The translations under genes were made by a program, and so were the position numbers. Under the pieces are notes generated by a model that saw nothing but the letters and a program-made list of their open reading frames with translations, was not told the DNA's origin and made no database searches. Positions 11,181-22,729 of a DNA stretch of 64,000 nucleotides are shown piece by piece. Location: positions 21,798,482-21,862,481 of the forward strand of contig NC_037689.1 in NCBI RefSeq assembly GCF_003255815.1, written 5' to 3'. Within the stretch, counting starts at the first letter, position 1. Each line of letters begins with the position of its first letter. Origin of the DNA: Theropithecus gelada (Eukaryota; Chordata; Mammalia; Primates; Cercopithecidae).

Positions 11181-12808
11181 TAAAGAAAATAAAATTACAG
11201 ACAAATATCCCTGATGAACACAAATGCAAAAATACTCAACAAAATACTAGCAAACTGAATTCAATAGCATATTTAAAAGATCACTCACCAGATCAAATGG
11301 AATATATTCCTGGAACACAAGGATAATTCAACATATGGAAAGCTATAAATATGACACACTATATTAACAGAATGATAGACAAAAACCATATGATCATCTC
11401 AATATATACAGAAAAGCATTTGATAAAATTCAACATTGTTTCCTGATAAACTCTCAACAAATTAGGTACAGAAGAAGTATCTTAACACAATAAAGGCCAT
11501 ATATGACAAGCCCACAGCTAATAGCATGCTTAGTGATGAAAAGTTGAAAGCTTTTCCTCTAAGATCAGGAACAAAGATGCCCATTCTCAAAACTTCTATT
11601 CAAAATAGAACTGGAAGTCCTAGCCAGAGCAATTAGGCAAGAGAAAAAAAAAGGTATGAAATCAGAAAATAAAAAGTTAAACTATTTTCAGATAAAATGG
11701 TCTCATATAGAGAAAACCAGGACTCTACCAAAAAACTATTAGAAGTAATAAACAGATTTGGTTAAAGTAGGTACAGGATACAAAATCAGCATAAAAAGTT
11801 AGTAGTGTTGCTATACACTGATAATGAACTACCTACAAAATAAATCAGGAAAACAATCCCATTTACAGTTGCTACCAAAAAAGAAACCCCATTTAGGAGT
11901 AAATGTAACCAAGGATGTAAAAGATGTGTACACTGCAAACTATAAAAGATTGAAAAAATTTGGAAAAGTCATGAATAAATGGAAAGACACACTATTTTCA
12001 TGGAATGGAAGAATTAATATTGTTAAAATGTCCTTGCCACCCAAAGCAATCTACAGATTCAATGGAATCCCTATCAAAATTTCAATGACATTTTTCACAG
12101 AAATAGAGAAAACGATCCAAAAATTCATGTTGAACTACAAAAGACCCCCAATAGCCAAAGCAGCCTTGAGGGGGAAAAAAGCTTGACACATCACAGTATT
12201 CGACTTCAAAATATCCTACAATGCTAAAGTAATCAAAACTCCATTGTACTGGCATAAAAACAGACACATAGACAAATAGAACAGGACAGAGAGCCTAGAC
12301 ACAGACCCATACATTTAATGGTCAACTGATTTTTCAAAAAGGGGCCAAGAACACATAATGGGAAAAGGAGGGTCTCTTCAATAAATGGTGGTAGGAAAAC
12401 TGGATATCCACATGCAAAAGAGTAAAATTGGACCATTATCTCACACTATATACAATAATCAACTCAAAATGGATTAAAGACCTAAAGGTAAGACCTGAAA
12501 CTATAAATCTACTAGTAGAAAACATAAGGGAAAAGGTACACGACATTGGTCTGGGCAATCGTTTTTTGAATATGACACCAAAAGAACAGGCAACAAAGGC
12601 ACAAAAATAGACAAATTAGATTTCATCAAACTAAAAAGCTTCTGGACAGCCAAGGGAACAATAAACAGAATGAAGAGATAACCCATGGGATGGGAGAAAA
12701 TATTTGCAAACTATACATCTGATAAGGAGTTAATAGCCAGAATATATAAGGAACTCAAAGAACTCAATAGCAAGAAAACAAATAGTCCAATTTAAAAATG
12801 GGTAACGT

Positions 12809-13110
12809 TAGCCGGGCACAGTGGCTCATGCCTGTAATCCCAGCACTTTGGGAGGCCAAGGCAGGTGGATCACTTGAGGTCAGGAGTTCAAGACCAGCCT
12901 GGTTAACATGGTGAAACCCTGTCTCTACTAAAAATACAAAAAAATTAGCTGGGCGTGGTGGTGGGCACCTTGTAATCCCAACTACTTGGGAGGCTGAAGT
13001 AGGAGAATCACTTGAACCTGGGAGGCAAAGGTTGCAGAGAGCTGAGATTGTGCCACCACACTCCAGCCTGGGCAACAGAACAAGACTCCATCTCAAAAAT
13101 AAATAACTTA
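12809..13110 (+). mobile_element. AluS-like
   Basis: Full-length Alu (gccgggcacagtggctcatg to catctcaaaaat), with the ancestral 'ctcatgcctg' box and 'gattgtgccaccacactcc' right arm. Flanked by a target-site duplication close to aatttaaaaatgggtaa on both sides. Inserted in the L1MA-like element. Confidence 0.92.
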
Positions 13111-13688
13111 AATTTAAAATGGGTAAAGTACCTGATAGACATTTCTCAAAGACATACAAACGGTCTACAAGTATATAAAAAAAAAATGCTCAGCATCACT
13201 AAGGGAAATGCAAGTTGAAACCACAACTACATATACCCCACACTTATTAGAACAGCACTTATCAAAATGGTAAAAGACAACAAGTGTTGGTAAAGATATG
13301 AAGAAAAAGGAAAACCTTCAACACCATTGGTGGAAATGTAAATTAGTATAGCCATTTTGGAAAACAGAATGGAGGTTCCTCAAAAAATTTTAAAAGTACT
13401 ACCATATGATCCAGCAGTTCTGTCACAGGATTCTTGTGGTGTTGCTTCACCAGCCAGAAACCTCTGTGGCCAGTCTTTGCCTGAGTTTTGCTTGGGCCTG
13501 CTGAGGTCATTCCACCCACTCAGCCTGGCAGGCTACACTCGGCTCACACTACCAGCCTGGCTCCCATGCCTGCCAAGGGCAAGCCAGGCGTAGAGTGGTG
13601 AGGGGTGTGTCAGCAAGTATAGGGTCCAGCCTCTGTGCACAGCCAGACATGCTGACTGCAGCGGGGCAGGAAGCTCCAGATGCTGGCA

Positions 13689-13797
13689 TGGGCGCTGGCT
13701 CCCTGCAAGGCTGTGGCTGGACCAGGCTCCCTGCAAGGCTGTGGCTCCCTGCAAGGCTGTGGGCGCTGGCTCCCTGCAAGGCTGTGGCTGGACCAAG
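13689..13797 (+). repeat. Minisatellite 1 in the ERV1 LTR
   Basis: Four copies of the 18-base unit 'ctccctgcaaggctgtgg', spaced by short variable linkers (ctggaccagg, ggcgctgg). Confidence 0.9.
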
Positions 13798-14750
13798 TCA
13801 GCTTCCACGGCTGACACCAGGGAACACAGTGGTATCCAGAAGCTTGGAAAGCCAGGAACCACAGCACCCCAAACAGGGTGTCACAGCCCTGGCTCAGGGA
13901 ACTCCTAGGTCTGGGCTCTCCGAAGGGAAGCAGCTCTTCTCTCCTTCTCTCTTTTTTCCTTCTTGTTGCCTACAATGTGGTGAGCAAGGGGTGTGTTTCA
14001 GCTCTTTTTGCCCTGCCATTGATGGGTTCCAGGTTCTTGTCCTTCATCCAGGAAGAATGAGGTACATAGACAAGTGGAGGGTGAGCAAGGCAAAAAGGAG
14101 CTTTATTGAGCGACAGAACAGCTCAGAGGAGACCCACATTGGGTAGCTCCTCTCCACAGGCAGGGTGTCTTGATGAGTGTTCAGCTCTCAGCAGAGAGGA
14201 CACCCTGGAGTGGGTAGCTCCTTTCCGCAGCTGGACATCTCATCCTTTCCTTGAGTCTGGCTGAATCTGGGATTTTTATGTGCCTCAGAGGGGATGAAGT
14301 GCATGCTGACTGGTCCATGAGTGGCTATGGGTGGGCTGGGAAAAGCACCATAAGTTCCCACTCCAGTCTGTGTGACTGGCAGCCTGGCTCCCAGGCTTCA
14401 GGACTTCCCTGGCTTGAAGGTGGGGCTTCACTGGTAACCTATCCCTTTCTACTCAGGAGCCTGTCTGCCTCCCGCTGCTGTTCATGGCATCCAGGCTGTT
14501 TGTGCTGAGGGGTGCCTGCACGCCAGCACCAAACTGCCCTCAGCTCCACCTTGACCTCCCTCCCATGCTTGTTGGCACCCACCTGGTCAGTTGCAACAGT
14601 GCCTGGGCTCAGCCTCAACTTTGCTCTGAGATCAGAGCGGGCACCAGGAGTGGGGAAAGGCCAGGCAGCAGGAGCAGGTACTTCTGAGCCTGCAGGGGCA
14701 TGGGGGGCCTTCCCAGACCACCAAGAGTACAGAGATTACTGGGTCCACAG

Positions 14751-15001
14751 CCATGGTTGGGCAGCTACAGCTGCGCCTGGGAGGATGGGGCTCCGGTCTG
14801 CTCCTGGCCCCAAGGAGCACAGGGAGGCCTGGGTCTGCAGCCACAACTTGGGCAGCTGCAGCTGCACCCAGGAGGGTAGGGCTCCGGCCTGCTCCCAGCC
14901 CCCAAGGGCAAAGGAAGGCCAGGGTCCACAGCCATGACTTGGGTGGCTACAGCTGTGCCCAGGAGGGCAGGGCCTCTGCCTAGTCCCAGCCCCTGCTGGC
15001 T
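14751..15001 (+). repeat. Minisatellite 2 in the ERV1 LTR
   Basis: Nearly three copies of a unit of about 90 bases, starting at 14751, 14839 and 14930. Each copy begins agccatg/agccaca and includes 'gggcagctacagctg'-type text followed by 'ccaggagggtagggctccgg'-type text. It fills much of the LTR U3 part. Confidence 0.85.
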
Positions 15002-15429
15002 CCATGGAGTGAGCAGCCCTGGCCCTACCTCCCCTACTGCAGCCAGTGTCATGGCAGCGACTGCTCTAAGTGGGCCACTGCTGCCATCAATTCCACTATG
15101 GGTTATATATGCAAAAAAAGATAAATCAGTATGTCAAAGAGATATCCTAACTTACATGTTCATTGCAGCAGTGTTCACAATAGCCAAGATACGGAATCAA
15201 CCTAAGTATCCTTCAACAGATACATGGATAAAGAAAATGTGGTATATACTCACAATGGAATACTGTTCAGCCTTTAAAATGAAAGGATTTCCTGTCATTT
15301 GCAATGACATGGATAAACCTGAAGGGCATTAAGTGAAATAAGCCAAGCACAGAAAGTTATGTATCATATAATCTCACTTATATGAAACTTAAAAAAGTTG
15401 AACTAATAGAAGCAGAGAGTAAGTGGTGG

Positions 15430-15803
15430 TGTATTAGTTTGTTCTTATGCTGCTAATAAAAACATACCTGAGACTGGGTAATTTATTGGGGAAAAAAAAA
15501 AAAGAGGTTTAATGGACTCACAGTTCCACATGGTTGGGAGGCCTCACAATCATGGCAGAAGGCAAAGTAGGAGCAAAGGGGACGTCTTACATGATGGCAG
15601 GCAACAGAGGGTGTGCAGAGAAACTGCCCTTCATGAAACCATCAGATCTCATGAGACTTATTCACTATCAGGAGAACAGCACGGGAAAGACCCACCCTCA
15701 TGATTCAATTGCCACCCACCAGGTCCCTTCCCATGACACGTGGGGATTATGGGAGCTACAATTCAAGATGAGATTTAGGTGGGGACACAGCCAAACCATA
15801 TCA
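15430..15803 (-). mobile_element. MaLR LTR (MST/THE1-like), solo
   Basis: In minus orientation it starts TGATATGGTTTGGCTGTGTC and ends CAAACTAATACA, the diagnostic ends of MST/THE1 LTRs. Perfect 5-base target duplication ggtgg (15425-15429 and 15804-15808). Length 374 fits MST/THE1. Inserted in the L1MA-like 3' region. Confidence 0.92.
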
Positions 15804-16122
15804 GGTGGCTATCAGGAACTGGGTGGGGGAAGATCAAAGAGATGTTGGTCACATGATACAAAATTTCAGTTAGACAGGAGGAATAAATTCAAGAGGTATA
15901 CTGTACAACATGGTGACTATAGTTAATAACAATGTATTGTATATTTGAAAATTGCTGAGAAAGTAGATTTTAAGTGATGTTACCACAAAAATGATATGTA
16001 AGGTAATGCATATGTTAATGAGCTCAATTTAGCCATCTTACAATATATACATATTTTAAAACATCATCTTAAACAAATCTATGTAATTTTCATCAATTAA
16101 ATTTTAAATTAAAAAAGAGGAC

Positions 16123-16434
16123 TGGCCGGGCGCGGTGGCTCAAGCCTGTAATCCCAGCACTTTGGGAGGCCGAGACGGGCGGATCACGAGGTCAGGAGAT
16201 CGAGACCATCCTGGCTAACACAGTGAAACCCCGTCTCTACTAAAAATACAAAAACTTAGCCGGGCGAGGTGGCGGGCGCCTGTAGTCCCAGCTACTTGGG
16301 AGGCTGAGGCAGGAGAATGGCGTGAACCCGGGAGGCGGAGCTTGCAGTGAGCTGAGATCCGGCCACTGCACTCCAGCCTGGGTGACAGAGCGAGACTCCG
16401 TCTCAAAAAAAATAAAATAAAATAAAATAAAAAT
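16123..16434 (+). mobile_element. AluY, Old World monkey type
   Basis: Full length, with ctcaagcctg and gatccggccac variants. Target duplication aaaaaagaggac at 16111-16122 and 16435-16446. The tail has an (aaaat)n pattern. It landed at the junction between the L1MA-like tail and L1-A. Confidence 0.95.
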
Positions 16435-17802
16435 AAAAAAGAGGACCGAAAAACTGTTAAAACATCTTTAAAGCGTGAAAAAAACGAAATGTTAACCCAG
16501 AAGTTCATATTCAGCAAAAATATCACTGAAGTGTGAAAGTGAAATAAAGATATTTTCACATAAAACTAAAAGCATTTGTCATTGGCCAACCTGCACTATA
16601 AGAAATGCTAGAAGTTATTTAGATAGAAGAGAAATTATACTAGATGGAATTGGGATACTCAAAAACGAATGAAGAGAATCAGAAAGGGTAAATGGTAGAG
16701 AAAATGTAAAATACTATTTTATCCTTTTTTTCCTCTGTATAAACCAATAACTGCTTAAAAGTAAAATGATAATAGTGCCTTGTGGGCTGTGTGAGTAGAG
16801 GGGAGTTTGTTTTACATGTAATAACTACAATCAAAATAGGGGTGTGGGCCTGGAAATTTGTAAGATTTCCATATTTTACTTGAAGTAGCACATTATTAAC
16901 TAAGTAAGTGGACTATGAAAGTTATGGCTGTATCTTATAATCCCTAGGGCAGCCACTATCGAAAAATTAGTGCAAAAAAAAAAAAAAAGAATAGCTAGAG
17001 TATCAATAGGAAAAATAAAATAGAATTTTGAAACCATTTTCAGATTAAAAAAAAAAAGCTGGAAAAGAGGAAGAAAAACAGAAGAGGCATGTAGAAAATA
17101 AAAAAATAAAACAGATCTTAGGTCTAAACCTAATTGTATTGGCAGTTATATTAAAAATTACTGAACTAGATTTCAATTAAAACGGCAGAGATTGTCAGAA
17201 GGTAAAAATAAAAAAACCAAAGCAACTATATACCGTTTACAAGACATTCATTTTAAATGCAAGTATGCAGATGTGTCAACAGTACTTGGATGGAAAAGAT
17301 ACACCTTGCAAAGAGTTAAGCAAAAAGCTAGAATGGCTATCAGAAGACAAATACAAAAACCAAATGTATTATAAGAGATCAAGAGGAACAATTCATAATG
17401 ATAAAAGGGTCAATTCAATAGAAAAGATCATACCAAATGCATATGAATCCCACAACAGAATTTTAAAATACATGAAACAAGAACTGTCAGAATTGAATGC
17501 AGAAATCTGTAATTCCACAATCCTAACTAGAGATTTTAACAATCTTGTCTCAGCAATTAACTGAACTAGAAAAACAAAATCAGCAAGACACAGAAGATCT
17601 GAACTCTATTAGCTACTTTTATATAATTGGCATTTATAGAATAATACATCCTGTAATGCCAAAATACACATTCTTTTCAGGGCATGTGATGTACTTACCA
17701 GAAAAGATCATATTCTAGGTCATGAAACAAGTCTCAACATTAAAAAAAAAAAGGAATCATATGGAGTATATTCTCTGACCACAACAGAATTAAATTAGAA
17801 TA

Positions 17803-18367
17803 CAGTTTTGGGGAACCCAGGACCACCCTCAAGTTCGAGGTTCATCAGAAGGAGTCGATATTAGGTTATAATCAAGGCTAAAATATGTATTACAGCAAAA
17901 GGAGCAGAGTAAAAGCAGCAGGAAAAATATATGCATTGGGTAGAACCCAGAGAGGTCAGACACAGGCTTTTTATATGTGCTTTCTCTCTAGGAGTGCAAT
18001 ATAGGAACATATACAGAATATCTCTGAAGAAGAGCACAAGAGCATTTAAGTCTCAGCATTCATAGCTTTTATACAGGGCTGGTCATATAGGCATATCCAG
18101 CTATAGGACCAGCCACAATAACCAAGACTTAGAAACCAGGTATACCTTATCAATCTTGATGTTTGTACAAAGCAATTTTGACAAGCAGGTACCTACATGG
18201 TCCATTGCTCCAGGTGTAGAAGAAAAAAAAAAAAATCCACCATTTATGTAAAAGACATCCAAAGGGCCACATTCCCAGTGGCTGATCAAGAGTCAATAAT
18301 TATTCCAAGTTCCCTTGGAGATACGAAGGAGATCTACTGAATGTTAACACAGATCTGCTATGTTAAC
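17803..18367 (-). mobile_element. ERVL-type LTR-like remnant
   Basis: In minus orientation it begins TGTTAACATAGCAG and ends with '...gaacctcgaacttgagggtg...ggttccc', a terminal text I associate with ERVL-related LTRs (ending gaacctgagggtggtcttgg). L1 sequence lies on both sides. Clear target duplications are not visible, and the family assignment is from memory. Confidence 0.5.
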
Positions 18368-18440
18368 ATTTTCCTCTCAAATTTACCTACATGAAAACCA
18401 GGAAAACCCTATATATTTCGACAGTAAAAACACAATTGTA

Positions 18441-18740
18441 GGCCGGGCGCGGTGGCTCAAGCCTGTAATCCCAGCACTTTGGGAGGCCGAGGCGGGTGGA
18501 TCACAAGGTCAGGAGATCGAGACCATCCTGGCTAACACGGTGAAACCCCGTCTCTACTAAAAATACAAAAAAAATTAGCCGGGCGTGGTGGCGGGCGCCT
18601 GTAGTCCCAGCTACTCGGAGGCTGAGGCGGGAGAATGGCCTGAACCCAGGAGACGGAGCTTGCAGTGAGCCGAGATCGCGCCACCGCACTCCAGCCTGGG
18701 AGACACAGCGAGACTCCGTCTCAAAAAAAAAAAAAAAAAA
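18441..18740 (+). mobile_element. AluY-type
   Basis: Full length with target duplication aaaacacaattgta (18427-18440 and 18741-18754). Carries ctcaagcctg but 'gatcgcgccaccgcac' in the right arm. Inserted in L1-A ORF2. Confidence 0.95.
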
Positions 18741-18804
18741 AAAACACAATTGTAAATTAATCACTGAATTAAAGAATAAATTACAAGAGAAAATAGACAA
18801 AAAA

Positions 18805-19105
18805 GGCCGGGCGCGGTGGCTCAAGCCTGTAATCCCAGCACTTTGGGAGGCCGAGACGGGTGGATCACAAGGTCAGGAGATCGAGACCATCCTGGCTAAC
18901 CCGGTGAAACCCCGTCTCTACTAAAAAATACAAAAAACTAGCCGGGCGAAGTGGCGGGCGCCTGTAGTCCCAGCTACTCGGGAGGCTGAGGCAGGAGAAT
19001 GGCGTGAACCCGGGAGGCGGAGCTTGCAGTGAGCTGAGATCCGGCCACTGCACTCCAGCCTGGGTGACAGAGCAAGACCCCGTCTCAAAAAAAAAAAAAA
19101 AAAAA
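18805..19105 (+). mobile_element. AluY, Old World monkey type
   Basis: Full length, ctcaagcctg and gatccggccac variants. Target duplication agaaaatagacaaaa (18788-18802 and 19106-19120). Only about 50 bases of L1 separate it from the preceding Alu. Confidence 0.95.
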
Positions 19106-19250
19106 AGAAAATAGACAAAATATTGAACTAAATAGTAATAAAAATACATATCAAAATCTACAAACACAGTTAAAATAGTGCTTCGAAGGCAAAAAATGCC
19201 TTAAATGCCTATATTAAAAAAGAATATAATGCAAAATCAACAAGTATTAC

Positions 19251-20949
19251 ATATTTTTTTACAAAAATGTATACTTTAGAGATTATTCTCCATGTTGCCT
19301 TCTATTTTTTCCAGATATTATGCCAAACTAGAAATGTTTTACAGATGCTTATATGGTCAAACATGTGGTTTCTTTGAAAAACAAAACACCATAGACTGAG
19401 GAGACCACAGGATTGATGAGCAGGAGGCAACCACATAGTGAAAGTGCACCATTCTGAGTAGGCCCAAACACTGTTATCATGCTTCCTTTCTTACCACACT
19501 CAGGTAGATGTGTGTGTGAGGGCAGCTTCAGAATTGGTATGGCCCTTCTAGTTGTGTAAATATGACTTTTCAACTAGCGGGTCTTGGTATCTTCCTTGGG
19601 CTGACAATGTGAGAAAAGCAATTCAGAGTAATTCTGATATACAGCCCTGGCCTCTGTCCACTTGCCAAACTGGGGGCTCCATTATGCCCAGTGACAAGTA
19701 CAAGGCTCAAGGAATATCCCATAGTACATATACTAGCTGGGTGTTTGGTCAGTAAGAGTCCCACTTTGTTACACAGTTAAACATTACCAAAGCAGCAATG
19801 TGGTGGCTAACAGGTCCACAAGTATTACTAATACAGCTGTTAGGTTGGCTTGCCACACTTCCATTGATTTGGCTGGTAAAGGAAATTGGGCCCAGATGAA
19901 TTCAGACAACTGATTACTTACATAGACATCAAAAGCTAAATCAGCATGGTATCAGTTTCCCAAGTCCCTAGTCTCACATCATGACACCAAACTAGAAGAT
20001 ACAGATGACAAATGGTCCAAGCAATGGATCATGGTGCTGTTGAAGAGCCATCTCTAAACTAAACCCAAGAAAATTCATAGGCTTATCCCACACAGGGTAT
20101 AAGGTGAAAAGTTCTGCATTCAACTGAAACTAGAAAATGGGTGAGAAATGGTATTTTGGCAGTTTCCTACATGATAGGGATGAGAAACTGTCTCATGGCA
20201 GCTCCTCACCAGGCTTCTTATCTTCCTTGCTCTAGCCAGAATTGCAGGGCATTTCACCAAGACTTGGGTCAGACTACAGTCAAGCATTGCCCCCATATCC
20301 TATACTAAGTTGTGCAAAGTTGTCAGAGTGCTGCACAGCAAGGCTGTTCTGTAATATGCTGAACTTATTTGATTTTCTGTGAACCAGAAGTACTAGAATA
20401 ACATTTAATTTCAAAATTTTTGAAGTCTCGGCTGAGACTTGAATTAGTTAAAAGAAAGTGGTAGTGGAGTAGGATAAGCATAAAGTTTTGAACGGAATAT
20501 CCTGTCACCTACCATAAAGGCTAATGCAATTAATCACTCAAAATACAGGCACCCCTGAAGCAGGGTACCTATTTGTGGGAGGATATTGCTACGCACAGTG
20601 AAGGAAGCACTTGTACTACCTAACCACACATTCTTGGTCCCACAGAAGGATACCCTTAAGGTCTGGTAATACTCCCTGAAAATAATGCTGTTGTTTCTGG
20701 TCAAATCAAAGGCAATAGTTCTAAAACAACAGAGGCACTACAATGAGAAACATCTACCCAAGAAAGTGCTAGAACCTAAGCTGTAAAATAAGATCAAGTC
20801 AGAGCTCTCTGAGATACTCTGCTTTAACCCTGGCTGGCTGGAGAACCTCCAACAAAATGAGTTTTAATCACATTTCTTTAAATGCAGATATGGACAGATA
20901 ACAGATTATTATTAGCAACTAAGATTTACCTACACCAAAAAGGAGGTGA
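19251..20949. other. Unassigned DNA
   Basis: No named repeat or gene identified. The minus strand at 19349-19764 has two short frames (64 and 74 codons) with no recognisable motif. Base composition is more even than that of the L1 DNA to its left, and I considered decayed endogenous-retrovirus interior but could not support it. Confidence 0.4.
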
Positions 20950-20955
20950 GAAATT

Positions 20956-21371
20956 TGTTGGGAACCAAAAGCCTGAGGGTCGTGACCAACTCAGCATTCC
21001 ACTAGAGGCAATATGATCAAACAGCAAACTCTTTATCATGAATGCAGGATGTGGGCAAACTCACATCTGCACCTGCCGCCAGAAGGTATGCTGAAGGCAG
21101 TCACTTCCTGGTGCCATGCTCCTTGAGGTTATCTACTGGAACATCTAGAGAAAGCAGTCATGCAGGCCTGCACTAAATCAAGCAGCTGACCGACAACCAC
21201 CCCCTTCTCCCTATTTCTTTTACTCAATAAATGTGAAGGGCTCTAGAAGCTCAAGGCTCTCGTTCACTAGAAGCAAGGAGCCCCCGACCCCTTCTTCCAA
21301 ACATACTCTTTTGTCTTTGTCTTTATTCCTGCATTCGTCCTCCTTTGCTCAGTCCACCAGGGTCCATGGCA
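20956..21371 (+). mobile_element. ERVK-type solo LTR
   Basis: Starts TGTTGGGAACC and ends CATGGCA. Six-base target duplication gaaatt (20950-20955) / gaagtt (21372-21377), one mismatch; six bases is the ERVK hallmark. Contains an AATAAA at about 21227 and downstream T/G-rich text 'ttttgtctttgtctttattc', as in MER9/LTR14-type HML LTRs. No internal proviral sequence recognised next to it, hence solo. Confidence 0.75.
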
Positions 21372-21377
21372 GAAGTT

Positions 21378-22245
21378 CATTAACTTTTGGCCATCTTCAT
21401 AGAATTCATAATTTCCATCACTACTACATATGGGGCTATACTAAACATTTTTGGAATAAAAAGAATGCAATGCCTCATAAAGTTCTATTTAATATGACTA
21501 TATGTAGGAAGGGAATGCTTAAGATTTCTTTGCCAATGTTTTACAGAGACAACATCTGACTTAAATAAGGCTGTTTGGAGACAATTCACATACTGTTTTA
21601 GACAAACTGGTCCTGCCAAGTGTGTGATGATGGAAAAAAAGAGAAGCAAAAACCACATGCCATTGCAGCAATGTAACAAGAAAAAACATTAATACCGTCA
21701 GTTGAAGTCCAGTAACTACAGCACAAGAAGGATTAAACCATGGATAGGCCCAGAGAGGGAGGTGAGAGTCAACTCTACCTTTGTGAAGATGGAAGTAACA
21801 GGAAAAGGAATTCATAAAACAATTTGTGGCCTATTATCCAGCTAAGAAAGAAATGGAGAATGGGAAAAAATCCACACAAGCCCTGAGAGAGTTCTGTGGA
21901 CATGAAACCACAATAAAAATTCAAGAGAATATTATTGTCTTCACTAATTATGGGCTACAGATAGACATCGGGATATCTAAACCTACAGTGCAGTATAAAT
22001 TCTCAAAGTGATCTACAAAATCACATGATTATTGCAGTCAATCCAATGTTAGATAAAAGACAAAATGGTTTTAATCTCAAGATTTGCATTTAAAATAAGT
22101 TTGGGATGAGAGCCTATAAATGATAATCAGATTGCATTCTCTCACATATGCTTGAGAAAAGGAGGTAATGAGAAAGAGGGCTCAGTTTCTTACCATCCCT
22201 GCTTGTATCAGCAAGGAGAAGTAGATGGTTAACAGAAAAGCAATA
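21378..22245. other. Unassigned DNA
   Basis: No gene or named repeat recognised between the ERVK-type LTR and the next Alu. Confidence 0.5.
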
Positions 22246-22258
22246 AAAAGCAGAAACT

Positions 22259-22563
22259 GGCCGGGCACGGTGGCTCAAGCCTGTAATCCCAGCACTTTGG
22301 GAGGCCGAGACGGGCGGATCACGAGGTCAGGAGATCGAGACCATCCTGGCTAACCCGGTGAAACTCCGTCTCTACCAAAAAATACAAAAAACTAGCCGGG
22401 CGAGGTGGCGGGCGCCTGTAGTCCCAGCTACTCGGGAGGCTGAGGCGGGAGAACGGCGTGAATCCGGGAGGCGAAGCTTGCAGTGAGCTGAGATCCGGCC
22501 ACTGCACTCCAGCCTGGGTGACAGAGCGAGACTCCGTCTCAAAAAAAAAAAAAAAAAAAAAAA
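22259..22563 (+). mobile_element. AluY, Old World monkey type (first unit of a 1.5x Alu)
   Basis: Full-length Alu with ctcaagcctg and gatccggccac. The upstream target duplication is agcagaaact (22249-22258), but its partner appears only after the following half-Alu (near 22730-22739). Confidence 0.93.
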
Positions 22564-22729
22564 CTAGCCGGGCGAGGTGGCGGGCGCCTGCCTGTAGTCC
22601 CAGCTACTCGGGAGGCTGAGGCAGGAGAATGGCAGGAACCCGGGAGGCGGAGCTTGCAGTGAGCTGAGATCCGGCCACTGCACTCCAGCCTGGGCGACAG
22701 AGCAAGACTCCGTCTCAAAAAAAAAAAAA
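22564..22729 (+). mobile_element. Half-Alu directly after a full Alu
   Basis: Starts inside the Alu at 'actagccgggcgaggtggcg' and repeats the right arm to a second A-tail, followed by ggcagaaact. It shares one target-duplication pair with the full Alu, so it arose by local duplication or unequal exchange rather than a second insertion. It carries an extra 'cctg' (gcgcctgcctgtagtc). Confidence 0.88.

Larger units (their letters stand above)
13421..15089 (-). mobile_element. Solo LTR of an ERV1-class element
   Basis: In minus orientation the element begins TGATGG and ends TGTGACA, the TG...CA ends expected of an LTR. The L1 sequence on either side is continuous, with a 4-base duplication gttc (13417-13420) / attc (15090-15093), one mismatch. 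Four-base duplications are typical of ERV1. A minus-strand TATA-like cataaaaa (14273-14280) and AATAAA (complement of 14102-14107) are spaced as in an LTR promoter and polyadenylation unit. At 1669 bases it is long for an LTR because two minisatellites lie in it. Several open frames (up to 183 codons) are by-products of its GC-rich repeats. LTR1/LTR9-like text, but subfamily not set. Confidence 0.75.
11181..16110 (+). mobile_element. Younger 5'-truncated L1 (L1MA-like) inserted in L1-A
   Basis: Begins within ORF2 (acaaatatccctgatgaaca, RT region) and runs to a typical L1MA 3' UTR (tactgtacaacatggtgact, gccatcttacaatatataca) ending in an A-rich tail near 16110. Host sequence L1-A resumes after it. 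The ORF2 remnant has stops throughout. The most legible stretch is 11824-12186, which still reads TLFSWNGRINIVKMSLPPKA. Three later insertions interrupt it: an Alu (12809), an ERV1-type LTR (13421) and a MaLR LTR (15430). Confidence 0.75.
16447..19250 (+). mobile_element. Older L1 ('L1-A') continued: ORF1/ORF2 junction to ORF2
   Basis: Resumes where the 11180 break left off (aaacatctttaaagcgtgaa, then agaaatgctagaagttattt). It then enters the ORF2 endonuclease region (gcatttatagaataatacat, ttttcagggcatgtgatgta) and reaches 'agtgcttcgaaggcaaaaaa' near 19179-19198 before ending. Interrupted by an LTR-like segment (about 17803-18367) and two Alus (18441, 18805). Frames are destroyed. Confidence 0.6.

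Noticed and set aside
13595..14146. 183-codon open frame
   Set aside because: Lies wholly inside the ERV1-type LTR and its minisatellite; composition reflects the repeat.
19251..20949. Possible interior of an endogenous retrovirus
   Set aside because: Composition suggested it, but I found no convincing gag/pol motif on either strand, so it is left unassigned.
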